The notes under the pieces are model-generated. The model saw only the letters and a list, made by a program, of their open reading frames with translations, had not been told where the DNA came from and ran no database searches. Below, piece by piece: positions 18,513-27,294 of a stretch of 35,958 nucleotides of DNA. How positions within the stretch are numbered: the stretch's first letter is position 1; every line of letters starts with the position of its first letter. The translations under genes were made by a program, and so were the position numbers. Source of the stretch: Geobacteraceae bacterium (GTDB lineage: Bacteria; Desulfobacterota; Desulfuromonadia; Geobacterales; Geobacteraceae); contig JAMXLF010000029.1 in NCBI GenBank assembly GCA_024281055.1, positions 1 through 35,958 on the forward strand, read 5' to 3'.

Positions 18513-18965
18513 ATGATCATACTGCAGGCTGAAACGGAAATTGCGGCACCGGCGGAACGGATATGGGAGCTCCTGGCCGACGGGGCGTCCTATGCCCACT
18601 GGAACCCCATGCTGCAGTGGGGTGCCGGCACCTTGACGGCCGGAAGCCGGCTGGAACTGACGGTTACCCTGCCCCACATGCCCCCATTCGTCCAGCATCC
18701 CGTGCTCCTTGCCCTCGAACCGCAGAAGGAGCTCAGCTGGCGCCACCGCCTGCCGGTTCCCGGCCTGCTGAGCTGGACGCAGTCGATCACCCTGGAGCAG
18801 CTCTCCCCCGAGGTACGGCGGGTAACCCAACGGGTTTCCCTCGGCGGGCTGCTGGCATCCCTGTACAAGTTCGCCCTCGGCAGAATGATCCAGCACGGGC
18901 TTGACGAGTCGAACGCGGCACTGCAGCGATTGGCACAGAAGGAGTTTCCGTGCCACCGCTGCTGA
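18513..18965 (+). CDS. SRPBCC-family (polyketide cyclase / START-like) protein
   Basis: The product has 150 residues. The pattern TEIAAPAERIWELLADGASY followed by HWNPML is the typical opening of Polyketide_cyc2/SRPBCC proteins, which form a helix-grip fold with a deep hydrophobic ligand cavity. The remaining strands and the long C-terminal helix (MIQHGLDESNAALQRLAQ) also fit. The ligand is unknown. GAGGGACGG precedes the ATG. Its end overlaps the start of the next gene by 16 nt, so both are translated together. Confidence 0.82.
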   Translation: MIILQAETEIAAPAERIWELLADGASYAHWNPMLQWGAGTLTAGSRLELTVTLPHMPPFVQHPVLLALEPQKELSWRHRLPVPGLLSWTQSITLEQLSPEVRRVTQRVSLGGLLASLYKFALGRMIQHGLDESNAALQRLAQKEFPCHRC

Positions 18966-19789
18966 CGACTGCCAAGCCATCGGCCTTCCCCTTGTGGAGA
19001 CTGCTGCTCCTCGCCGGTTTCCTCCCCGTTCTCCTGGGCATCCCTTCCCGCGGAAAAGCCGAGACGGAGAAGATCACATCGCTCTGCTCCATTCACTATC
19101 CGAGCGACGACCGCATCCCGTGGGAATGCCGCGAGCTGAAATGGGGCGACACCCCGTACAGGCTTTTCGGCAAACATTGGCAGGACGTGCTCCGCTTCAA
19201 CCGGATAGACCGGCGCCATTTCCTCGGCGATGTGTCCATCAAGGTGCCGAAGCGGCTGGAGGATATCGAGAGGTTCACGCCGATGCCGCCGACCTGGCCG
19301 GAGGCCGAGGCGGAGGAGAAATTCATCGTGGTGGACCAGTCCGAGATGTTCCTGGGGGCCTATGAACACGGCAAGCTTGCCTTCTCTTCCCCCATTGCGG
19401 TCGGCAGCGAGGGACACCGGGTGCCGAACGGCGAATTCCGGATCGATGCCGTCGATCTCCGCCATGAATCGACCCTCTACAAGGTCGAGAACACAAAACG
19501 ACCCTACCCGATGCACTACGGCCTCAGGTTCTACATCCAGAAGGGGGAGGACAAGTGGATATCCTACTGGCTCCACGGCCGCGACCTGCCCGGCTACCCG
19601 GCCTCCCACGGCTGCATCGGCCTCTACGACGAGGAGATGCAGAAGAAGTACTACCACGAGCCGCGGCGCCCGATCCTCGAAGATGCGAAGAAGCTCTACG
19701 AATGGGTGCTCGGCTCCCGGCACGATCCGGGAACATTTCATAACATCAAGGGCCCCCGGGTGCTGATCATCGGCACGCCACCACTGTGA
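18950..19789 (+). CDS. Secreted L,D-transpeptidase (YkuD domain)
   Basis: The product has 279 residues, starting at a GTG with AAGGAG five bases before it. A signal peptide covers about residues 1-38. A short LysM-like segment (WGDTPYRLFGKHWQDVLRFN) follows, then the YkuD domain (about 125-275) with His209 (WLHGRDLPG) and Cys222 in SHGCIGL. It is the third L,D-transpeptidase in 5 kb and is not lipidated. It would cross-link peptidoglycan or anchor proteins to it in the periplasm. It overlaps the SRPBCC gene. Confidence 0.92.
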   Translation: MPPLLTTAKPSAFPLWRLLLLAGFLPVLLGIPSRGKAETEKITSLCSIHYPSDDRIPWECRELKWGDTPYRLFGKHWQDVLRFNRIDRRHFLGDVSIKVPKRLEDIERFTPMPPTWPEAEAEEKFIVVDQSEMFLGAYEHGKLAFSSPIAVGSEGHRVPNGEFRIDAVDLRHESTLYKVENTKRPYPMHYGLRFYIQKGEDKWISYWLHGRDLPGYPASHGCIGLYDEEMQKKYYHEPRRPILEDAKKLYEWVLGSRHDPGTFHNIKGPRVLIIGTPPL

Positions 19790-19800
19790 CACCCCCTCGC

Positions 19801-19828
19801 TTGCAGGGTGTGAAATTTTTGCTACAAT
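19801..19828 (+). promoter_or_regulatory. Sigma-70 promoter of the FKBP gene
   Basis: TTGCAG (19801-19806), 16 bp, TACAAT (19823-19828), 40 bp before the start codon. Same -35 box and spacing as the efflux-operon promoter. Confidence 0.65.
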
Positions 19829-19868
19829 CAAAAAATATATTTACAACTCACCCAAGGAAAGGACGACC

Positions 19869-20534
19869 ATGCACAGAATCATCATTGCCCTCCTCGTGAC
19901 CCTCATCGCCATCCCGGCATTCGCGGCAGACGAGCCGAAAACCGAAGAGCAGAAAACCCTCTACGTCATCGGCCTGGTCGTGGCCCGCGAGCTTTCCGTC
20001 TTCAACCTCACCCCCGAGGAACTGGAGTTCGTGAAGCAGGGGATTACCGACGCGGTAACCGGCAAGAAGCCGCTTGTCAAGGCCGAGGATTATAATCAGA
20101 AGGTCCAGGAACTGGCCACCGCCCGACGTAAGGTTCAGGGAGAAAAACTCGCCGCAGCGGGCAAGGAGTACATCGAAAAGGCGGCCAAGGAGAAGGGGGC
20201 CGTGAAGACCGCCTCGGGGCTGGTCTACCTGTCGCTGAAGGACGGGAACGGCGCGAGCCCGGGCGCCACCGACGTGGTAAAGGTACAGTATCGCGGCACC
20301 TTCATCGACGGGCAGGAGTTCGACAGCTCGTATAAGCGCAATCAACCGGCCGAGTTTGCACTGAACAGCGTCATCAAATGCTGGACCGAGGGAGTGCAGA
20401 TGATGAAGGTCGGCGGCAAGGCCAGGTTGGTCTGCCCGCCGCAGATCGCCTATGGCGAGAACGGCGCCGGTGCCGTCATTCCCCCCAACGCCACGCTGGT
20501 GTTCGAGGTGGAGCTGCTCGATGTGAAGAAATAA
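19869..20534 (+). CDS. FKBP-type peptidyl-prolyl cis-trans isomerase (FkpA/Mip-like)
   Basis: The product has 221 residues. A signal peptide is cleaved after AFA (about residue 19). An N-terminal helical dimerisation region (about 25-110) is followed by the FKBP domain (about 115-219) with VKVQYRGTFIDGQEFDSSY and the LVCPPQIAYGENGAGAVIPPNATLVFEVELL end, which line the active site. It assists folding of periplasmic and outer-membrane proteins. It has AAGGAAAGGA before the ATG and its own promoter and terminator, so it is monocistronic. Confidence 0.95.
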   Translation: MHRIIIALLVTLIAIPAFAADEPKTEEQKTLYVIGLVVARELSVFNLTPEELEFVKQGITDAVTGKKPLVKAEDYNQKVQELATARRKVQGEKLAAAGKEYIEKAAKEKGAVKTASGLVYLSLKDGNGASPGATDVVKVQYRGTFIDGQEFDSSYKRNQPAEFALNSVIKCWTEGVQMMKVGGKARLVCPPQIAYGENGAGAVIPPNATLVFEVELLDVKK

Positions 20535-20566
20535 CACACACACCCTCTGTCACGAACACAAACGTG

Positions 20567-20596
20567 AAAGCCCGCTCGATGCGGGCTTTTTCGTTT
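20567..20596 (+). terminator. Rho-independent terminator after the FKBP gene
   Basis: AAAGCCCGC - TCGAT - GCGGGCTTTTT stem loop with T-run. Confidence 0.93.
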
Positions 20597-20677
20597 TTTG
20601 ACACTGCCTGATCTCCTCGATGATTACCAACGACTCCGAATCGTGCGGAGCCACCAGGCATTACGCCTGGCAAAATA

Positions 20678-20687
20678 GTGGTACAAT
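20678..20687 (+). promoter_or_regulatory. Extended -10 promoter of the beta-barrel gene
   Basis: TGGTACAAT is an extended -10 (TG-N-TACAAT) with no clear -35; an 18-nt hairpin (CCAGGC-ATTAC-GCCTGG, 20654-20670) lies where a -35 would be. The start site would be near 20694. Confidence 0.45.
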
Positions 20688-20702
20688 AAATGGAAACGAT
20701 AA

Positions 20703-20745
20703 CCGTCAGCCGGTCGGCTAGGCCTGGAACCGGTCCAGCCAACGG
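20703..20745 (+). promoter_or_regulatory. Possible three-way-junction leader RNA
   Basis: The 5' leader can fold as a closing stem CCGT/ACGG (20703-20706 with 20742-20745) around two hairpins: AGCC-GGTC-GGCT (20708-20719) and CTGGA...TCCAG extended by GG/CC (20721-20740). The closing stem ends where the ribosome site (GGAAGGAGG) begins, so folding could affect translation. I do not recognise it as a known riboswitch class. Confidence 0.35.
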
Positions 20746-20758
20746 AAGGAGGAGTATC

Positions 20759-21448
20759 ATGAAACGGAGCCTCTTGGTCGGCGTTGTTCTCGTAACCTCC
20801 CTCATCCCCGCCATCTGCTCGGCGGATCCTCCCCACCCGGGCCCGTATGTGGCCGGCTTCGTCGGCGTGAGCATCCCCCGGGATTCCGACGTGACAGGCT
20901 TTGACTTCCTTGCCAACACTCCCTTCAGCGACCGGGTGGAGTTCGACCCCGGCATAAACGTAGGAGGAGCAGTCGGCTACGACTTCGGTTACGTCCGCCT
21001 GGAAGGAGAGCTTGCCTACAAGTACTCGGAAATGAAATCCATCAACGAAAAGCTGCCCGTACCCACCTCGTTTTTCAATGTAGATGGCAACCTCGGTGTG
21101 TTCTCCGGCATGGTTAACCTCTTCATCGACCTGCACAACAACTCCCCCATCACCCCCTACTTTGGCGGGGGAGCGGGGTTTGCGGCCCTGAGCTTGAGCG
21201 ACACATACGGTTTCAATCCACTGACCGGTGCGGGTCCCATCATTTACGCCGGAGACAACGACACGGTCTTTGCCTACCAGGCGGCTGCGGGCATCGGCAT
21301 CGCCCTCAACCGGATCACCACCCTGGACCTTGGCTATCGCTATTTCGGCACCGCCACAGCCAGGTTCGGTTCGGATCTCCCGGTCACGACCGACCTGAAA
21401 TTCGAAAGCCACAACGCGATAGTCGGTGTCCGGGTGAAATTTTATTAA
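20759..21448 (+). CDS. Small outer-membrane beta-barrel protein
   Basis: The product has 229 residues. Signal peptide is about 1-21 (ends CSA). Alternating amphipathic strands and turns fit an eight-stranded barrel of the OmpA-N/opacity type, opening YVAGFVGVSIPRDSD and closing with a C-terminal strand ending VRVKFY; the terminal aromatic residue is the usual BAM recognition signal. TLDLGYRYFGTA is the typical penultimate strand. The function of these small barrels varies. The start is set by AAGGAGGAG, seven bases before the ATG, within a longer open frame. It is followed 20 nt later by the NlpC/P60 gene. Confidence 0.85.
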   Translation: MKRSLLVGVVLVTSLIPAICSADPPHPGPYVAGFVGVSIPRDSDVTGFDFLANTPFSDRVEFDPGINVGGAVGYDFGYVRLEGELAYKYSEMKSINEKLPVPTSFFNVDGNLGVFSGMVNLFIDLHNNSPITPYFGGGAGFAALSLSDTYGFNPLTGAGPIIYAGDNDTVFAYQAAAGIGIALNRITTLDLGYRYFGTATARFGSDLPVTTDLKFESHNAIVGVRVKFY

Positions 21449-21468
21449 GGATAAGGAAGGAATCGGCC

Positions 21469-22989
21469 ATGCACCGTCGATCTGCCATGGCATGGCATTC
21501 GGCAACATTCGTTATCGCCCTTTTCATGGTCTCACTCGGGGGCTGCACCCTTCCGGCGGGAAGGGTGCAGCCGTGCCCCCCGGCAGCGGTGCCTGCGTGC
21601 CCACCTCCGGTGGTAATACAGCAACACCCGCAGGAAGTGCCGGCCAGCGGCGGAAAACAGGAACCCGTCCCGCTCCGCCAGCCCGCTCCGCCGACAACCA
21701 CCCCACCGCCGGCCCGCGACGCCGAAATTGGCGATGTGCTCCGGCTTCCGCAGAAGATTGAGCCGTACGCAGCGGCTGCCGGGGAGCGATTGAAGATCGG
21801 CGACAACTGTCATGATTCCCTGTTGGGGGAGTTCATGGCGCGCTGTTTCGCTCCCTGGACCCGGACGGCGCCATTCTTCGACCTCGCCGAAGAAAAAGAG
21901 CTCATGACGAAGGTGGCCCATGGGACCTGGTACGGAGAGAACCGGCGTCTCGTACCGTCGAAGTTTCTGCAGGAGCTTCTCGACAACTGCTCCCTGGAGA
22001 CCTTTCCATCGCTCAACGAGGCGGCCATTGCCGTCGCGCCGGCCCATCTGCGGGGTCTGCCGACCCGTCTTCCATTTTTCGAGCGTCGGGATGGCTATCC
22101 GTTCGACATGCTCCAGTACCCGAACGTCAAACTGAACGAACCGCTCCGGGTACTCCACGCCTCCCGGGACGGGATCTGGCTGTACGTTGAGACCGCGTAC
22201 ACCTGCGGCTGGATCGAAGCCCGTGACGTGGCCCTTGCCGATGCCGGCTTCGTCACATCGTGGATGGAACGTCAGCAGATGGTGATTGTCCGGGATTACA
22301 CCACAATCACCGATGACAGGGGAGGGATAACCTACCGGGCCAAGATCGGCACCATCCTTCCCCTTGTCTCCGAAGGTGAAGCGGAGTGGACAGTGCAGAT
22401 AGCCGCACCGGGAGAGGCCCGCAAGGCAGCAGGCAGCACGGCCCGCATTCCCCGTGCGGCCGCGGCCCGTTTCCCCCTGGCGTTCAACCGGGATAACGTG
22501 GCCCTGATCGGCGACCAGTTGGTCGGCCAGCCCTACGGGTGGGGAGAGATGTACGGCATGCGGGACTGCTCGGCAACACTCAGGGATTTCTTCCTCCCCT
22601 TCGGGATATGGCTGCCGCGCACGGCAGCCGACCAGATCGCCTCGGTCCCTAACCAGGCAGACCTGGCAAGTCTCACGCCGACGGAAAAGGACGAGGCGAT
22701 CAGGTGGCTGGGAGTGCCCTTTCACACCCTCTTGTACAAACCGGGACACATCATGCTCTATGTGGGTACTGACCAGGAAGGCCGACCGCTGGTGTTTCAC
22801 AGCACCTGGTCGGTCCGGGTGAAGGAAGCGACGGGAGAGCGGCAGCATTTCATCGGCAAGGCGGTCATCACCACCCTGGAGCCGGGAAAGGAAATGGGCC
22901 TGGTCAAGGGGACAACGATCCTGGATAAGGCAACCTCCCTGGCGACCATAACCGACCGCTGCGCAACCTCGCCGCCACCGGCGAAGTAG
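21469..22989 (+). CDS. NlpC/P60-family peptidoglycan endopeptidase lipoprotein with SH3 domains
   Basis: The product has 506 residues. A lipoprotein signal ends LGGC (about residue 26), followed by a Pro-rich linker to about 80. An N-terminal stabilising domain and two SH3-like domains follow (about 150-340, LPFFERRDGYPFDMLQY; GIWLYVETAYTCGWI), then the NlpC/P60 papain-like domain with Cys367 (GMRDCSATLRDFF) and His427 (KPGHIMLYVG). Such enzymes cut the D-Glu-diaminopimelate bond of peptidoglycan stems. The RBS is AAGGAAGGA. It probably remodels the cell wall and is cotranscribed with the barrel protein. Confidence 0.9.
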   Translation: MHRRSAMAWHSATFVIALFMVSLGGCTLPAGRVQPCPPAAVPACPPPVVIQQHPQEVPASGGKQEPVPLRQPAPPTTTPPPARDAEIGDVLRLPQKIEPYAAAAGERLKIGDNCHDSLLGEFMARCFAPWTRTAPFFDLAEEKELMTKVAHGTWYGENRRLVPSKFLQELLDNCSLETFPSLNEAAIAVAPAHLRGLPTRLPFFERRDGYPFDMLQYPNVKLNEPLRVLHASRDGIWLYVETAYTCGWIEARDVALADAGFVTSWMERQQMVIVRDYTTITDDRGGITYRAKIGTILPLVSEGEAEWTVQIAAPGEARKAAGSTARIPRAAAARFPLAFNRDNVALIGDQLVGQPYGWGEMYGMRDCSATLRDFFLPFGIWLPRTAADQIASVPNQADLASLTPTEKDEAIRWLGVPFHTLLYKPGHIMLYVGTDQEGRPLVFHSTWSVRVKEATGERQHFIGKAVITTLEPGKEMGLVKGTTILDKATSLATITDRCATSPPPAK

Positions 22990-23009
22990 ACAGTATACGG
23001 AGATCGACC

Positions 23010-23537
23010 ATGGCCCTCTACGAATTCGAAGGGAAACGCCCCGTCATCGGCGCCGGCTCCTTCGTCAACGAATCGGCCGACGTGATCGGCGGCGTCTTCA
23101 TCGGCGAGCAGTGTTTTATCGGCGTCGGCGCCCGCCTGCGCGGCGACTACGGCACCATCGTCATCGGTAACCGCACCTCGGTGCAGGAGAACGTGGTGAT
23201 CCATGCCCGGGACGGCGAGCGGACCGTGGTGGGGAACAATGTGCAGCTCGGGCACGGCTCCATCCTCCACAACTGCACGGTGAAGGACAACGCGGTGATC
23301 GGCGTGGGGGCGATCATCTCCGACTACGCCGTGGTGGGGGACTGGGCGATCATCGGCGAGGGGGCGGTGGTGCGGGGGGATATCCCCGACGGCGCCGTCG
23401 CCGTGGGTGTGCCCGCCCGGGTGATCGGCAGGGTGACCGACGAGCAGAAGCGGGAGTGGCTCTACTACAAGGAGAAGTACGCCGAGCTCGCCAGCGTCCG
23501 CTACCCCCGCGGCCTGAAACGGATAGATGCCGGATGA
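23010..23537 (+). CDS. Gamma-class carbonic anhydrase-like / PaaY-type hexapeptide protein
   Basis: The product has 175 residues, a left-handed beta helix made of hexapeptide repeats. The three zinc histidines of the gamma-CA family are in place: His65 (VVIHARDG), His82 and His87 (LGHGSILHN). A C-terminal helix follows. Proteins of this group are carbonic anhydrases or, as in PaaY, act with CoA-thioester pathways. The gene overlaps the start of icmF by 4 nt (ATGA), so I infer a role in, or at least coexpression with, acyl-CoA mutase metabolism. Confidence 0.9.
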   Translation: MALYEFEGKRPVIGAGSFVNESADVIGGVFIGEQCFIGVGARLRGDYGTIVIGNRTSVQENVVIHARDGERTVVGNNVQLGHGSILHNCTVKDNAVIGVGAIISDYAVVGDWAIIGEGAVVRGDIPDGAVAVGVPARVIGRVTDEQKREWLYYKEKYAELASVRYPRGLKRIDAG

Positions 23538-26500
23538 ACGGGAGGCCCTTCAGGATAGTGACCGCCGTAGCCGCGTACGACGGCCACGACGCGTCGGTAC
23601 TCGCCCTTAACCGGGCGCTCCTGGCCGGATCGCAGCCGGTTGAGGTGATCTACCTCGGCTTCAACATGACCGGCGGGGACATCGCCACTGCGGCGATTCA
23701 GGAAGGGGCCGATGCGGTGGCGGTGAGCTCGTACAACGGCGGCCACCTCCAGTTCTACCCTCACCTGGTACGGTGTCTGGCCGAGAATGGCATGGGCGAG
23801 ACTCTCGTGTTCGGCGGAGGGGGTGGGACCATCCTCCCCGCGGATGCCGTCGCCATCGAGGCGGCCGGGGTGGCAAAGGTCTACGGCCCCGGCTGGCCCC
23901 TGGACGCCATCGCCGCGGACCTGCTCGAACGGATCGCCGCCCGTCCCGCTAAGGAAACCGACTTTACCGACCAGGCCGAGTGGAAAGAGGGAATTCCGCC
24001 CCCCGCCCAATTCAGCCGTCTCCTCACCCTGGCCGGACGCGGAGAAATCCCCGAAAGCCTGAGAGACTGGCTTGCCCGCAGCGAACGCAACGCTGCCAGG
24101 GTCGTCGCCATCTCCGGCGACGGCGGCAGCGGCAAGAGCACCCTGATCGACGAACTGGTCCGACGGCTCCTCGACGCCTTCCCGGAGAAACGGATCGTCA
24201 TCCTCGCCAACGATCCCACGACGACCTCCGGCCGGACCGCCACCGCCTTCCTTGCAGACCGGGTACGGATGAACCACATCTACAACGGGCGGGTCTGGCT
24301 CAGGAGCGTCGCCACGGGGAGCCCCTACGCCCCCGTCAGCCCCGCCCTCCCCCGCCTCATCGATGTCTGCCGGGGCGCCGGCTTCGACCTCGTCCTCGTG
24401 GAGACGCCGGGGACCGGTCAGGCAGGCCTTGACTTGGCGCCTCTTGGGGCAGACCTTGCCATCTGCGTGAAGACCCGCGCCTACGGAAGCGCCCTGCAGC
24501 TGCAGAAGGACCAGTTGTTGCGCGATGCCGGCGTGGTGGTCCTCAACAAGGCCGACCTGGAAGGGTCAGAGGCGGCCTTCGGCGAGATGCGGGAGATACT
24601 GACGGAGCTGGGAAAGGAGGAAGCGCTCTTTCCCACCATCGCCAAGGCGGCCCGCGATCCGGGGATCGACAACCTCTTCGCCGCGCTCTGCCGTCGGCTT
24701 GACTGGCCCTCCCCGGCAACCGGCGAGCCCATGGACATCTTCGGCTACGCCAAGAAGAACGTCCTCGTGCCGCACCGTCGGCGTGCCTACCTGGCAGAGA
24801 TCGCCGACAAGGTCCGGACCTATGACCGCTGGGCAGCGGGTGAAATCGCAAAGATGCGGGAGAACCCCACCGCCACCGACCGCTTCGACCCGCTCTGTGC
24901 GCGGCTTCTGGCGGAGTGGCCGAAACAGTGGGAGGAGCTCTCCATTCAGGCTGCCCGCCAGATGGGGATCGAGCCCCACGTGGAGACCCCCAACGGCCTG
25001 AGGCTCCCGCGGGTGGCCCTCCCCCACCCGGCGGACCGGGCCGAATCCCTCCGCTTTCTCCTGGAGGAGGGGCTGCCCGGGAGCTTCCCCTTCGCCACCG
25101 GCATCTACCCCTACCGCCCCGTCTCCCAGGGGGAAACCACCCGGCAGTTCGCGGGTCTCAGAGGTCCCGAGGAGACCAACCGCCGCCTCCATCTCCTGGC
25201 ACGCGGGGTGGCGAAGCCGCGCCTCTCCATCGCCTTCGACGGGATCACCCTCTACGGAGCCGACAGCGACGAGGACCCGGGGAGCATCGGGAAGATCGGC
25301 GAAGGCGGGGTCTCCATCGACTCCTGGGAGGACATGCGCATGGTCCTCTCGGGGTTCGCCATCCCCGACATCAGCACCTCCATGACCATCAACGGCCCGG
25401 CACCGACGGTCCTCGCCATGTACTTCGTCGCCGCCCAGGAACTGGAGGTGGAACGGGCGGAACAGGAAAAGGGAGCGGCCCTGTCCCCGGAGGAACGGAA
25501 GGAGATCTGCCGGCGAACCCTGGAGATTCTGCGGGGAACGGTGCAGGCCGACATCCTCAAAGAGGTCCAGGCCCAGAACGAGAGCATTTTCCAGCCCGAT
25601 TTCGCCATCAGGCTCCTGGGCGACGTGCAGGAGTGGTTCATCGCCAACGGGGTGAAGCGGTTCTACTCCCTGAGCGTCTCCGGCTACCACATCGGCGAAG
25701 CGGGGGCAAGCCCGGTCCAGGAGCTCGCCTTCACCCTGGCCAACGGCTTCACCTACGTGGAGAACTTCCTTGCCCGTGGGATGCGGGTGGACGACTTCGC
25801 CCCGAGCCTCTCCTTCTTCTTCAAGGTCTCCCACGAGGCTGAATGGCTCGCCTATGGCGCAGTCTGCCGCAAGATCTGGGCGATAGCCCTGCGCGACGTC
25901 TACGGAGCGGGCGAGCGCGCTCAGCGCTTCAAGTTCCACACCCAGACCTCGGGGCGGGCACTCCAGGCCGAGGAGTGGGACACCCTCAATCCGGTGCGCC
26001 TCACCTATCACGCCATGCTGGGGCTTCTGGCCAACACCAATTCCCTCCACGTCGACTCGGCCGACGAACCGATGACCACCCCGGGGGAAAAGTGGGTGCG
26101 CCAGGCGACCATGATCCCCAACTACCTGCGGGAGGAGGCGGAGGGATTCGTCGTCCAGAACCTCCTCTCCGGCTCATACGCCTTCCGCAATCTCGTGCGG
26201 GAAGTACAGACCCGGGTCCTCGACGAGTTCGACCGCCTCGACCAGCTGGGTGGAGTGGGCCCGGCCACCGAGATGGGGTACCAGCGGCGCTGCATCGCCG
26301 AGCAGAGCGCCCGGTACGAACGGCAGCGCCACCGGTCGACGCCGGAACACCCCGTGACGCCGGTGCGCCCGATCATCGGCTACAACACCTATGAGCTCCC
26401 TGACGGCCACCCCGCCAAGTACCCGCCGGTGGCCGAAGTGGTCCGCCCCGACCCGACCGACTGTGAACGGCAGCTGGCCCGGGTGCACGATTTCCGGGAG

Positions 26501-26665
26501 CGCCACCGGGAGGATGCGCCCATCTTCCTGGCACGGCTCAGGGACGTGGCCCTCGGCGGCGGAAACGTTTTCGGCGAGCTCCTGGAGACGGTGCGGCACG
26601 CCACGCTGGGGCAGATCACGCGGACGTTGGCGGAGGTGGGAGGAAGGTACCGGAAGATGGTCTAA
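23534..26665 (+). CDS. icmF: Fused isobutyryl-CoA mutase IcmF (B12-dependent)
   Basis: The product has 1043 residues in the IcmF order: an N-terminal cobalamin-binding domain (1-140, YDGHDAS with the base-off His), a MeaI-type GTPase chaperone (Walker A GDGGSGKS at about 195-202, then NKAD), a linker, and the mutase barrel (about 470-1043). The barrel has Gln in KEVQAQNESIF where methylmalonyl-CoA mutase has the carboxylate-binding Arg, so the substrate is isobutyryl/butyryl-CoA type, not methylmalonyl-CoA. It interconverts isobutyryl-CoA and n-butyryl-CoA with adenosylcobalamin; some members also act on isovaleryl/pivalyl-CoA. ATG at 23534 overlaps the preceding stop. A cobalamin adenosyltransferase follows. 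Confidence 0.96.
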   Translation: MNGRPFRIVTAVAAYDGHDASVLALNRALLAGSQPVEVIYLGFNMTGGDIATAAIQEGADAVAVSSYNGGHLQFYPHLVRCLAENGMGETLVFGGGGGTILPADAVAIEAAGVAKVYGPGWPLDAIAADLLERIAARPAKETDFTDQAEWKEGIPPPAQFSRLLTLAGRGEIPESLRDWLARSERNAARVVAISGDGGSGKSTLIDELVRRLLDAFPEKRIVILANDPTTTSGRTATAFLADRVRMNHIYNGRVWLRSVATGSPYAPVSPALPRLIDVCRGAGFDLVLVETPGTGQAGLDLAPLGADLAICVKTRAYGSALQLQKDQLLRDAGVVVLNKADLEGSEAAFGEMREILTELGKEEALFPTIAKAARDPGIDNLFAALCRRLDWPSPATGEPMDIFGYAKKNVLVPHRRRAYLAEIADKVRTYDRWAAGEIAKMRENPTATDRFDPLCARLLAEWPKQWEELSIQAARQMGIEPHVETPNGLRLPRVALPHPADRAESLRFLLEEGLPGSFPFATGIYPYRPVSQGETTRQFAGLRGPEETNRRLHLLARGVAKPRLSIAFDGITLYGADSDEDPGSIGKIGEGGVSIDSWEDMRMVLSGFAIPDISTSMTINGPAPTVLAMYFVAAQELEVERAEQEKGAALSPEERKEICRRTLEILRGTVQADILKEVQAQNESIFQPDFAIRLLGDVQEWFIANGVKRFYSLSVSGYHIGEAGASPVQELAFTLANGFTYVENFLARGMRVDDFAPSLSFFFKVSHEAEWLAYGAVCRKIWAIALRDVYGAGERAQRFKFHTQTSGRALQAEEWDTLNPVRLTYHAMLGLLANTNSLHVDSADEPMTTPGEKWVRQATMIPNYLREEAEGFVVQNLLSGSYAFRNLVREVQTRVLDEFDRLDQLGGVGPATEMGYQRRCIAEQSARYERQRHRSTPEHPVTPVRPIIGYNTYELPDGHPAKYPPVAEVVRPDPTDCERQLARVHDFRERHREDAPIFLARLRDVALGGGNVFGELLETVRHATLGQITRTLAEVGGRYRKMV

Positions 26666-26709
26666 GGCGGTGAATGGTGAATAGTGAAAAGGGCAAAGGA
26701 CGAACAGCC

Positions 26710-27291
26710 ATGAACAAGCGGGGCACACCGCCCGATAAAATCGAGCGGCTGGAGCCGAAGGAGCGGCGGGGGCTCGTGGTGGTCATCACCGGCTACGGCA
26801 AGGGGAAGACCACCGCGGCGCTGGGGCTGGCGCTGCGTGCCTGCGGCCACGGCATGCGGGTCTGCATCATCCAGTTCATGAAAGGTGACCTCTACGCCGG
26901 CGAGTGGGACGGCATCCGGAAGATGGCGTGCGCCATCGAGCTCCATACCACCGGCAAGGGGTTCTGCGGCATCCAAGGGAACCCCTATCCATGGAAAGAG
27001 CACCGGGCCAACGCCCAGGACGCCATAGACCTCGTCCGCGAGAAGATGGCCTCGGGCGCGTTCGACCTGCTGATCCTCGACGAGATCAATAACGCCCTCA
27101 AGCTGAAGCTGGTCGACCTGGAGCAGGTGCTCGACATCATCCGGGCCAGGCCTCCCCTCATGCACCTCGTTCTTACCGGCCGCGACGCCCATCCGCAGGT
27201 AATCGAGCTGGCCGACACGGCGAGTGAGATCACCGAGATCAAGCATGCGTACCGGAAGGGGATAGAGCCCCAGCCAGGGATCGACTACTAG
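26710..27291 (+). CDS. cobO: Corrinoid adenosyltransferase (CobA/BtuR/CobO type)
   Basis: The product has 193 residues. The P-loop GYGKGKTTAALG (about 28-39) and the CIIQFMKG, DLLILDEINNALKLKLVD and HLVLTGRDAHPQVIELADT motifs are those of ATP:cob(I)alamin adenosyltransferase of the CobA family. It makes the adenosylcobalamin that IcmF needs, and its position 44 nt after icmF supports dedicated cofactor supply or repair. An in-frame ATG at 26674 lies within low-complexity GTGAA-type sequence; I prefer 26710, preceded by AAAGGA at a somewhat long distance. Confidence 0.93.
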   Translation: MNKRGTPPDKIERLEPKERRGLVVVITGYGKGKTTAALGLALRACGHGMRVCIIQFMKGDLYAGEWDGIRKMACAIELHTTGKGFCGIQGNPYPWKEHRANAQDAIDLVREKMASGAFDLLILDEINNALKLKLVDLEQVLDIIRARPPLMHLVLTGRDAHPQVIELADTASEITEIKHAYRKGIEPQPGIDY

Positions 27292-27294
27292 CAG

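Noticed and set aside
24566-26050. Long minus-strand open frame opposite icmF
   Set aside because: Antisense shadow with no recognisable domain.
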